Assembly (NCBI GenBank): GCA_910586605.1
Contig: CAJUJR010000115.1
Span: forward strand, 1 to 6,527
DNA from: an uncultured Lachnospiraceae bacterium
Lineage (GTDB): Bacteria > Bacillota > Clostridia > Lachnospirales > Lachnospiraceae
Direction of reading: 5' to 3'
DNA length: 6,527 nt
Part shown: positions 1 through 5,628 of the stretch, piece by piece
Layout of the letters: each line of letters starts with the position of its first letter
Numbering within the stretch: the first letter of the stretch is position 1
Program-made: the position numbers and the translations under genes
The notes under the pieces: model-generated
What the model was told of the DNA's origin: nothing
Seen by the model: the letters and a program-made list of their open reading frames with translations, nothing else
The model's database searches: none

Positions 1-119
1 GATGAAAATTTATTCTACGTAAAATTCATCGACATTTAACCGCCGGAGTAATATAATCATATACGATTAGGCAAATAAAACAAGAAATTGAAAAAGTCTC
101 TACTCCAAAGCGTTGATTT

Positions 120-143
120 TTGTTACCAGCTTGTTACCGGTAA
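120..143. repeat. TTGTTACC direct repeat with overlapping TTACCGGTAA palindrome
   Basis: TTGTTACC occurs at 120-127 and again at 131-138, an exact 11-bp period. The second copy runs into the perfect 10-bp palindrome TTACCGGTAA at 134-143, which is followed by a T-rich stretch. The 11-bp repeat places both copies on the same face of the helix, which suits a protein-binding site such as a regulator operator or recombinase arm site. The 5-bp stem TTACC/GGTAA (123-127 with 139-143) followed by T residues could also be a poor terminator for something upstream. No function is assigned. Confidence 0.4.
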
Positions 144-230
144 ATAATTTTTTATGCTTTTTTCTGTTTTATTATAGTAGTGCAAATCAGTATACATACC
201 GGAAAATCCCAATTTTTAGCATTTTGCATT

Positions 231-258
231 TTAACAAAAATTTAAACAATCCTTAACT
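231..258 (+). promoter_or_regulatory. Three TTAA-type half-sites at 11-bp period, putative OmpR-family operator
   Basis: TTAACA (231-236), TTAAAC (242-247) and TTAACT (253-258) sit in tandem, each separated by exactly 5 bp. The last ends 10 bp upstream of the -35 hexamer at 269. OmpR/PhoB-family regulators typically bind direct repeats of about 6-7 bp with an 11-bp period, and Bacillus PhoP boxes have a very similar TTAACA-like form. The immediately downstream gene encodes an OmpR-family regulator, so I infer autoregulation. AT-rich DNA can generate such motifs by chance, but the exact spacing of three copies and the position favour a real site. Confidence 0.5.
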
Positions 259-268
259 ATTTTCTGCA

Positions 269-297
269 TTGAATTTTAATCACTTTTTCCCTACAAT
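269..297 (+). promoter_or_regulatory. Sigma-A-type promoter of the OmpR-family operon
   Basis: The -35 hexamer TTGAAT (269-274) is separated by 17 bp from the -10 hexamer TACAAT (292-297, five of six matches to TATAAT). The predicted transcription start is near 304, giving a leader of about 55 nt before the ATG at 360. The tandem TTAA repeats lie just upstream, where an activator of this family would contact RNA polymerase. Confidence 0.65.
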
Positions 298-319
298 AAA
301 GAATGTAATATTACAAAGC

Positions 320-335
320 ATGCGGCATCCCGCAT
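320..335 (+). promoter_or_regulatory. Small leader hairpin in the 5' UTR
   Basis: ATGCGG (320-325) and CCGCAT (330-335) form a perfect 6-bp stem with a 4-nt loop. It lies in the predicted leader transcript about 13 nt upstream of the GGAGG ribosome binding site (349-353). It does not cover that site and has no T run after it, so it is more likely a 5'-end stabilising hairpin than a terminator or riboswitch. It may simply be fortuitous. Confidence 0.3.
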
Positions 336-348
336 ACCATAAAACTCC

Positions 349-353
349 GGAGG
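349..353 (+). promoter_or_regulatory. Ribosome binding site of the OmpR-type regulator
   Basis: GGAGG six bases before ATG 360 is an optimal Shine-Dalgarno sequence and decides this start. It contrasts with the buried, poorly spaced site in front of the partner kinase, suggesting that the regulator is made in excess of the kinase unless the spacer is opened by translation. Confidence 0.8.
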
Positions 354-359
354 CATATT

Positions 360-1049
360 ATGTACCATATTCTTATATGTGATGATGAAAAGGACATTGT
401 ATCTGCAATAGAAATCTACCTGAAAGCTGAGGGCTATAAAATATTTAAAGCATATACCGGAAAGGAAGCCCTTACCATAATAAGGCAGGAAGAAATCCAT
501 CTAGTACTAATGGATATTATGATGCCCGAAATGGATGGACTCCATGCGATGACAGAACTGCGGAAACACAGCAATGTACCTGTTATCCTACTAACTGCAA
601 AAAGTGAAGATACGGACAAAATACTTGGACTGACAATTGGCGCAGACGATTATATCACTAAGCCTTTTAACCCTGTAGAACTTCAAGCCAGGGTAAAATC
701 CCAAATCCGCCGGTATATGCAGCTTGGCAGTGGACAGGCACAAGCAGATTCCTATTCCATTGGCGGCATTTCCATGAATGACAAGTTAAAAGAAGTGACG
801 CTAGACCAGGAACCAGTTTTCTTAACAAAAATTGAATACAATATCCTAAAATTTTTCCTGCAACATCCTGGTGAATCGTTTTCACCTAAAGAAATCTATC
901 AAAATGTCTGGAATGACAATCCGCTTGGAAATGAGCGCACCGTTGCCGTACATATCCGCCACCTTCGGGAAAAACTGGAATATGACCCGGCAAACCCGCG
1001 TTATTTAAAAGCGGTATGGGGAAGAGGTTATAAAATAGAAGAACGTTAA
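360..1049 (+). CDS. OmpR/VanR-type response regulator
   Basis: This is a cytoplasmic DNA-binding response regulator of 229 aa, the usual length for the OmpR family. The receiver domain (about 1-115) has the acidic pair D8/D9, the phosphoacceptor D52 in MDIMMPEMDG, the switch residue T79 and the invariant K101 in KPF. The C-terminal winged helix (about 130-229) has the recognition-helix signature RTVAVHIRHLREKLE and ends in the usual WGRGYKIE hairpin. It is closest in style to VanR-like Firmicutes regulators. GGAGG at 349-353 with a 6-nt gap fixes the ATG at 360. Its partner is very probably the sensor kinase downstream, although 163 bp separate them, which is long for this gene pair. Promoter and TTAA repeats upstream suggest autoregulation. 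The targets are not identifiable here; no ABC transporter or resistance gene is in the window. Confidence 0.95.
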   Translation: MYHILICDDEKDIVSAIEIYLKAEGYKIFKAYTGKEALTIIRQEEIHLVLMDIMMPEMDGLHAMTELRKHSNVPVILLTAKSEDTDKILGLTIGADDYITKPFNPVELQARVKSQIRRYMQLGSGQAQADSYSIGGISMNDKLKEVTLDQEPVFLTKIEYNILKFFLQHPGESFSPKEIYQNVWNDNPLGNERTVAVHIRHLREKLEYDPANPRYLKAVWGRGYKIEER

Positions 1050-1103
1050 AATCTATAAACAGATTCAATGCACTGCGAAGGACAGCAGTACAGAAATGGG
1101 AAC

Positions 1104-1166
1104 GGGTGAAAGAAAAAAGAGGAAAGGATAATATGCAAACACACATCTTTCACCCTCTGTGTTTGC
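1104..1166 (+). repeat. Two mutually exclusive stem pairings in the response regulator-kinase spacer
   Basis: Two perfect complementary pairs interlock. GCAAACACA (1135-1143) pairs with TGTGTTTGC (1158-1166), a 9-bp stem with a 14-nt loop. Ten bases of that loop, TCTTTCACCC (1146-1155), are exactly complementary to GGGTGAAAGA (1104-1113). The order A-B-A'-B' is that of an H-type pseudoknot. However, only 2 nt (1156-1157) would have to bridge the 10-bp stem, so both stems probably cannot form fully together, and alternative folds are more likely. The second pairing leaves the leader ORF's Shine-Dalgarno and ATG in a 32-nt loop; the first starts at the G of that ATG. Either a regulatory leader or a structured repeat element could look like this. 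Confidence 0.6.
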
Positions 1167-1216
1167 GCCTCAAGGAAAATGCATGCATTTTCCTTGAGGC
1201 TTGGTGCAAAAAATGA
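1133..1216 (+). CDS. Putative 27-aa leader peptide, translationally coupled to the kinase
   Basis: A short ORF starts at ATG 1133, preceded by a purine-rich Shine-Dalgarno stretch (GAGGAAAGGA, 1119-1128). It stops with TGA at 1214-1216, which overlaps the kinase ATG (1213-1215) as ATGA. The product begins MQTHIFHPLCLRLKENA and ends EAWCKK: 27 residues, 3 Cys and 1 Trp, with no signal peptide or membrane segment. It reads through both hairpins, including the whole 34-bp palindrome. Ribosomes on it would melt that palindrome and deliver themselves to the kinase start, which has no accessible ribosome binding site of its own. I infer a leader or coupling function. The alternative is that the ORF is an accidental reading frame of a dispersed structured repeat, in which case the sequence constraint is on the DNA or RNA and not on the peptide. 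Confidence 0.45.
   Translation: MQTHIFHPLCLRLKENACIFLEAWCKK
1167..1200. repeat. Perfect 34-bp palindrome before the kinase start
   Basis: Seventeen bases starting GCCTCAAGGAAAATGCA are followed at once by their exact reverse complement, centred between 1183 and 1184, without a single mismatch. As RNA this is a 15-bp stem with a 4-nt loop. It abuts the preceding 9-bp hairpin with no base between (1166/1167). The 3' arm contains GAGG (1196-1199), the only Shine-Dalgarno-like bases in front of the kinase. No T run follows on the plus strand, so it is not an intrinsic terminator. It could be a translational lock, an mRNA processing or stability element, a dimeric regulator's binding site, or part of a REP/MITE-like repeat. 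Confidence 0.85.
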
Positions 1217-3660
1217 AACAGTTAAAATATTCTGTCCCGATAAGGTTTACAGCCGCCATATTGGCAGCGGTTCTTGCGGCTATTACGGCTGCTGGGACGC
1301 TTACCGCATTACTGACCTATCAAACAGGGCTTTATACCAGCCCGCTAAAACAAGTTATCTCCAAAAATTTCCAGGAGCTGCAAGAATTTTATTCTGTAAA
1401 AATACTTGCAAAATCAACAAACAGCCTAGATTGTTTAAAAAATACCAACTTAGAATATGGGGTAATACAAGGAGGCGCTAAAAAGGATTTAGACTTAAAC
1501 GATAAATCTGCTTACCAGTATTATAATTTCACAAAAACCATACCAGGAAAGGATTCTGCAATCTTTTCATATACAAGCAAACCAGACTATTACAAGGAAA
1601 GCCCGACGCTTTTGGAAAGCCTGTTAAATAAATATCATTACTTTTTTAATCATATCAAGCAAGAAGAACTTTATCTACAAACTATTTTATATAACGATGA
1701 AAATGGTGTTTTGTATTTCAAAAGCACAGACGACGAGGAGCCTATCTTCCCAATTTACCATATATCACTAAGCTCCATTTATGCAACACCGAAAAAAAGC
1801 ACTACGAAAGAAAAACAGCCATTGTCTGGATATCTTTCTTTTACTTTAAATCCAACCACCCTCAAATATGAGTCAGACACCGACGGATATGAAGCATTAG
1901 ATACCTCAAAATCTCTTAGCTGGCAAAGGTTTATGGCAGATCCAACTTTCTGGTTTAATGCCGGCGATATACAAACAATGTCAGAAGAAGAAAAAATACT
2001 TATTGCTGACATCAATAGCGATACTGTACGGCTGGCAAACAACAATAGAAACGGCGATTATATACGGGGCATAAAATATATAATCAATTATAATAAATTA
2101 GACGTAAATCCCCCTGAAAATACCATCCATATTATCTCCAATATTGCAGAACCAATAGACCTGCAAAAAAACGACCTCTTTGCACAGCAACAAAAAATAC
2201 TGACATTTTTATATAATTTTCGGATTCCCTGCCTGGTAATTACCATATGCAGTTTCCTATGCTTTTTGCTTTTGTCAATTTTCTGCTGTTACAGTACAGG
2301 ATGCCAGACTGGCACCGCTTTTGTGCCTGTCACATGGCTGCATAAAATGCCGCTGCTTTTCTTTCTGTTAGGAACAGGCCTTTGCACTGGTGGATTAATA
2401 TTTTCCTGTATACAATGCCTTCATAAGGTGGCCTATGCCAAAGTAATAAACAAACCATTTTTGATATTATGTATATTCTGTATATTCCTTGCTGCACTTT
2501 TCCTGATACTGGCTGCCATGAACCTAAGCCGCCGCTATAAAGCAGGAATCTTGTGGAAAAACACTCTTACCCGCTCCACCCTATCTGCCCTGCGATTCCT
2601 CTTTTCCAGGACAATGGCAAAAGCACGGCACTGCCAGCAATTTTTGATAAGCCATATCTCTTTACTGGCAAAAGGGATAACTATAACTGTGGCTATAAGC
2701 CTTACCGAAGCAATGCTTGTCTTCTTCTGGATAAAATTTTCCGTCTGGGGGATTATCCTGTGGCTTCTCTTGAAAACCGCCCTGTTAATAATAGCAGTTA
2801 ATGTTTTAATCCAAATGAAACAACTGCAAACAGGAAGCCGCCTTCTTGCAGAAGGAAAATTAAACCATACGCTTGATACAAGCCATATGTTATGGGAATT
2901 TAAGAAGCATGGGGAAAACTTGAACCAGATTGGGGATGGCATGGCCATCGCTTTAGAAGAGCGCGTGAAAAGTGAACATTTTAAGACAGAACTAATTACT
3001 AATGTTTCACATGATATTAAAACGCCGTTGACTTCTATTATTAATTATATAGACTTGCTACAGAAAGAAAATATTTCACCAAAAACTGCACAGGGATATC
3101 TTGACGTCCTAGAGGGGCAGTCCGCCAGATTAAAAAAATTAATTGAAGACTTAATGGAAGCTTCCAAAGCTTCTACCGGTAACCTAAATGTAAACCTGGA
3201 ACCATGTGATATTGATATCCTTCTGACACAGATTTTTGGTGAATTTGAAGAAAAGCTTTTTGCAAACCAATTGGAACTGGTTACCCAAAGCCCGGATTCC
3301 ACCATTGTGCTTTTAGCAGATAACCGCCACCTCTTTAGGATATTTGAAAACCTGATGAACAACATCTGTAAATATTCACAGCCTGGCACAAGAGTTTATG
3401 TCAACTGGAAAGCAGATGATAAAGAAGCCTGTATTATCTTTCGGAATATTTCCAAATATGCGCTGAACCTTTCTGGCGAAGCTTTATTAGAGCGCTTTGT
3501 ACGCGGCGACACCTCACGCAGCACAGAAGGAAATGGACTGGGGCTTTCCATTGCCCAAAGCCTTGCAGAACTGATGGAGGGGACTTTAAAAATAAAGACA
3601 GACGGCGATTTATTTAAAGTAACCCTGACCTTCCCAAGAGACACAACTTGTTTAAGCTAA
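1213..3660 (+). CDS. Large multi-pass sensor histidine kinase with big extracytoplasmic domain
   Basis: This is a membrane sensor kinase, partner of the OmpR-type regulator upstream. Counted from ATG 1213 it has 815 aa, far longer than a typical VanS-like kinase. TM1 is at about 12-36, followed by an extracytoplasmic region of about 300 residues that I do not recognise, then about five more membrane helices (338-360, 380-402, 415-436, 487-507, 513-533) and a HAMP-like linker. The kinase core has the H box SHDIKTPL with phosphoacceptor H600, the N box ENLMNN (N713), the F-box region ERFVRGD and the G2 box GNGLGL (773-778). The usual DxG G1 box is replaced by FRNIS, which I recall as common in related Firmicutes kinases, so activity is still expected. 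In-frame TTG 1201 and GTG 1204 would add 4 or 3 residues. ATG 1213 is preferred because it starts in the ATGA overlap with the leader ORF and gives a normal basic N-terminus. GAGG (1196-1199) lies 13 nt away and inside the palindrome. Confidence 0.93.
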   Translation: MKQLKYSVPIRFTAAILAAVLAAITAAGTLTALLTYQTGLYTSPLKQVISKNFQELQEFYSVKILAKSTNSLDCLKNTNLEYGVIQGGAKKDLDLNDKSAYQYYNFTKTIPGKDSAIFSYTSKPDYYKESPTLLESLLNKYHYFFNHIKQEELYLQTILYNDENGVLYFKSTDDEEPIFPIYHISLSSIYATPKKSTTKEKQPLSGYLSFTLNPTTLKYESDTDGYEALDTSKSLSWQRFMADPTFWFNAGDIQTMSEEEKILIADINSDTVRLANNNRNGDYIRGIKYIINYNKLDVNPPENTIHIISNIAEPIDLQKNDLFAQQQKILTFLYNFRIPCLVITICSFLCFLLLSIFCCYSTGCQTGTAFVPVTWLHKMPLLFFLLGTGLCTGGLIFSCIQCLHKVAYAKVINKPFLILCIFCIFLAALFLILAAMNLSRRYKAGILWKNTLTRSTLSALRFLFSRTMAKARHCQQFLISHISLLAKGITITVAISLTEAMLVFFWIKFSVWGIILWLLLKTALLIIAVNVLIQMKQLQTGSRLLAEGKLNHTLDTSHMLWEFKKHGENLNQIGDGMAIALEERVKSEHFKTELITNVSHDIKTPLTSIINYIDLLQKENISPKTAQGYLDVLEGQSARLKKLIEDLMEASKASTGNLNVNLEPCDIDILLTQIFGEFEEKLFANQLELVTQSPDSTIVLLADNRHLFRIFENLMNNICKYSQPGTRVYVNWKADDKEACIIFRNISKYALNLSGEALLERFVRGDTSRSTEGNGLGLSIAQSLAELMEGTLKIKTDGDLFKVTLTFPRDTTCLS

Positions 3661-3687
3661 TTACCGGCAGTTCTAGAACGCGTTTGC

Positions 3688-4101
3688 TCAAGTACATCGT
3701 TCAATAATAGTTTCCGCAGATTCCGGCAAAGCAGGGGTTTTCTCCTGCATTGCCTGCTCTAATAACTGCCTGCCTTCTTCGCTAATTTCAACGCTATCCA
3801 TATTTCCTTCCAGCAATGCTTCTTGGTTTGCCTTCCCTTCTTCCCTGGCCTTCTCAATAGCTTCCTCCTGTTCTATCTCTTCTGTTTCACGCTTTTCCTC
3901 CATTTCCAGCTTTAATTCTTCTTCCGCCTCTTCCTTATACGTATTTGCCCGTTTTGTAAAATCTGCCGCATACCCAAGCGCACGTTCCATCTTTGCAGTA
4001 TTTCCTTCTCTTTCTGCCTCATGGTAAACATGCATCGGGACTTCAACTATTTTCATATTAGAACTGGCGCCAACTAAACCTTCCATTACACCTGCATTCA
4101 T
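3688..4101 (-). CDS. Small acidic coiled-coil protein of unknown function
   Basis: The 137-aa product is not recognised as any named family. The first 45 residues are mixed and probably form a short folded segment (VPMHVYHEAEREGNTAKMERALGYA in two overlapping parts: VPMHVYHEAEREG, then NTAKMERALGYA). Residues about 48-98 are very rich in Glu, Lys and Gln with heptad character, as in a long helix or coiled coil. A linker with DSVEISEEGRQLLEQAM (102-118) precedes a short tail ending in Cys-Thr. There is no signal peptide and no membrane segment, so it is probably cytoplasmic. The start is very well supported: AGGAGG (plus-strand 4109-4114) with a 7-nt gap to the ATG. It lies 168 bp downstream of the GHKL kinase on the same strand and could be the last gene of that unit or be separately transcribed. 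The product resembles small hypothetical proteins of Lachnospiraceae in composition; role unknown. Confidence 0.85.
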   Translation of the reverse strand: MNAGVMEGLVGASSNMKIVEVPMHVYHEAEREGNTAKMERALGYAADFTKRANTYKEEAEEELKLEMEEKRETEEIEQEEAIEKAREEGKANQEALLEGNMDSVEISEEGRQLLEQAMQEKTPALPESAETIIERCT

Positions 4102-4269
4102 AAACAGACCTCCTTTTTTGTAAACGAATTATTGGATCTTTACCACCTTTAGATACACTACTTGTTCTATAATAATTTGTTATCTAATCATGGTTACTTA
4201 CATATTCGTCAAAAAAAGCTTCGCCTATTAGGGCATTGTTATAAAAAACCCAATCGCTGTCACAAGTGG
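4102..4269 (-). promoter_or_regulatory. Spacer between GHKL kinase and acidic protein gene: weak terminator and possible promoter
   Basis: Just past the kinase stop, read on the minus strand, a 5-bp stem TGTCA/TGACA (4277-4273 with 4262-4258) has a 10-nt loop and is followed by GCGATTGGG and six T residues. This is at best a leaky terminator. Further on, TTGACG (4212-4207) is a good -35 match, but the best -10 candidates, ATTAGA at 18 bp or TAGATA at 20 bp, are poor or badly spaced. A separate promoter for the acidic protein gene is therefore possible but not established. No small ORF with a ribosome binding site, and so no peptide precursor, is visible in this gap on either strand. Confidence 0.3.
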
Positions 4270-5628
4270 TTATGACACTTCCAAATTGCATAACAAAACT
4301 GAAAGTACAAATACATTCTCCTGAATTTCCATATTTAACATCCCATTATAACGGTATACTATATTTTTAATATTCTGCATTCCAAAACCGTGCCCTTCCG
4401 GGTTTTCTTTACCGGTATGGCCAGTCTCGCAAATATCCTGTAAGTCTGTGCCATTTTTAACTTCCAGCAAAAAACATTTTTTAACCATCCTTGACTCCAC
4501 ATGAACAAACCGGATGTTTTCCTGCTCCAGTTTTTCACATGCTTCAATTGCATTATCCAGTATATTCCCAAATAAAATACATAAATCAAATTCATCTATC
4601 AAACACTCTTTTGGTATCTTTAAATCACATTCCCATACAATATTTTTTCCCTCTGCAAGTTTCCTTTTATAAAAAAGCAATGCATCCAGCGCCCTTCTGC
4701 CAGTAGCTGCCTCACTGGCAGAAACCGCCCCTTCTTGGATCATCTTGTGAAGGTATCTTTCCATTTTATCCCATTCCCTGTCTTTCAGCAGCCCTTGCAG
4801 CCCTATTAAATGGTTTTTCAAATCATGGCGCAGCCGCTCCATTTGGCAGTACTGCCCTTCCATTGCCTTATATGCGGCAACCCCTGCAGAATACCTCTCC
4901 TTTTCCCTTATTTCCAGAAAAATCCTGTCAAAACTAATAAGATAAACACCTATGCCAAGCATGGATAACAAACTAAAAAGACATATACCTGCATGGCTAA
5001 AAAGCTGGTCATAATAAATCCCCCAATCTCCCCCGCTCCGAAGTAAAATCCCCTTACTCGCTGCCTGTCCTAACATATCGCTTATTACAATAAGTAAAAC
5101 AAATGGAACTGCCAATACAACAAGCCGTTTTCCGGAAAATTCCCCTAAAAAGGATATCCTGAACCCCGAAATCAAGTAAATAACTGCTATTCCTGCCATA
5201 TATACCAAGCAGCTAAGGATACATTCTTCCCACCATATCTGCATCACCGGCTCTTTTCCCATAATATGTTGTATAAACAATAAGAGGCTGCTAAAAGCAG
5301 AACTAAAAAACTCAAACAAAAGCCTTCTCTCCAAAATTAGCAAAAAAAGGATAAATACCTTTTTTCCGGTTTCTGCCTGAAACAGAAAAAGAACCAGAAC
5401 TGCAAAAATTCCATTCTGTATGAAACTATAAAGAAAAAAAGGAATAAAATAACAGGACAAAATAGCTTCTATTGCCATTCTCCCCGCAAGGAAGAAAATT
5501 ATAAACATCTTACTACGGATTGCAGAAATTTCCAAATATTCTCTGCAAAATCTTTGTACTGCCATAGCCTCCCCCATGCAGCACAAAAAAAACATCAACT
5601 GCCCACATATTATTGGCAAAAGATTCAT
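4270..5628 (-). CDS. AgrC-like GHKL sensor histidine kinase
   Basis: This 452-aa membrane kinase is of the AgrC/ComD class (HPK10). The N-terminal part (1-235) is a polytopic input domain with about six hydrophobic helices, near 2-24, 41-63, 66-84, 90-120, 136-155, 168-186 and 212-235 (some may be re-entrant or merged). A short coiled linker precedes the H box ERLRHDLKNH with phosphoacceptor H268. The ATPase domain shows the N box GNILDNAIEA (N355, D358, N359) and a glycine-rich lid GHGFGM (412-417), the features of GHKL kinases that phosphorylate LytTR regulators. The ATG overlaps the regulator's TGA as ATGA, and the bases before it are G-rich without a clear AGGAGG, so translational coupling is likely. 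Known relatives sense autoinducing or cyclic peptides, but no agrB or agrD is visible, so the ligand is unknown. The membrane helix count is by eye. Confidence 0.93.
   Translation of the reverse strand: MNLLPIICGQLMFFLCCMGEAMAVQRFCREYLEISAIRSKMFIIFFLAGRMAIEAILSCYFIPFFLYSFIQNGIFAVLVLFLFQAETGKKVFILFLLILERRLLFEFFSSAFSSLLLFIQHIMGKEPVMQIWWEECILSCLVYMAGIAVIYLISGFRISFLGEFSGKRLVVLAVPFVLLIVISDMLGQAASKGILLRSGGDWGIYYDQLFSHAGICLFSLLSMLGIGVYLISFDRIFLEIREKERYSAGVAAYKAMEGQYCQMERLRHDLKNHLIGLQGLLKDREWDKMERYLHKMIQEGAVSASEAATGRRALDALLFYKRKLAEGKNIVWECDLKIPKECLIDEFDLCILFGNILDNAIEACEKLEQENIRFVHVESRMVKKCFLLEVKNGTDLQDICETGHTGKENPEGHGFGMQNIKNIVYRYNGMLNMEIQENVFVLSVLLCNLEVS

Larger units (their letters stand above)
1..359. 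other. AT-rich upstream region without a convincing gene
   Basis: No open reading frame of credible length or with a ribosome binding site is visible here on either strand. The plus-strand frames at the very start close quickly: one stops at 37-39, and another runs only from 57 to a TGA at 114-116. The second would encode a short charged stretch ending STPKR, which could be the tail of a decayed or frameshifted upstream gene, but nothing identifies it. The right half, from about 230, carries the regulatory sites of the downstream response regulator, listed separately. The stretch from 144 to 228 is simple T-rich and A-rich sequence with no structure I can name. Confidence 0.6.

Noticed and set aside
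1..116. Possible 3' end of an upstream integrase or other gene (short frames ending at 39 and 116)
   Set aside because: The frames are only 12 and 19 codons long, in different phases, with no recognisable motif. Nothing supports a family, and a decayed gene end is only a guess.
120..154. Terminator formed by TTACC/GGTAA and the following T-rich run
   Set aside because: The stem is only 5 bp with an 11-nt loop and the T run is interrupted; there is no gene upstream in the window to terminate.
886..1146. Minus-strand 86-aa ORF across the regulator 3' end and spacer
   Set aside because: It overlaps strongly supported coding sequence, has no ribosome binding site, and its product has no recognisable features.
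1104..1166. Fully formed H-type pseudoknot
   Set aside because: Only 2 nt would have to span a 10-bp stem, which is sterically implausible; alternative folds are preferred.
1167..1200. Palindrome as an intrinsic terminator between regulator and kinase
   Set aside because: No T run follows on the plus strand (TTGGTGCAAAAAATG), and the kinase gene begins at once, so read-through is needed.
1179..1481. 100-aa plus-strand ORF overlapping the kinase start
   Set aside because: It lies out of frame over clear kinase coding sequence, has no ribosome binding site, and begins inside the palindrome; it is a shadow.
3725..3755. GCAGG/CCTGC hairpin near the convergent gene ends as a terminator for the plus-strand kinase
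   Set aside because: It lies inside the acidic protein gene, the stem is 5-6 bp, and no T run follows.
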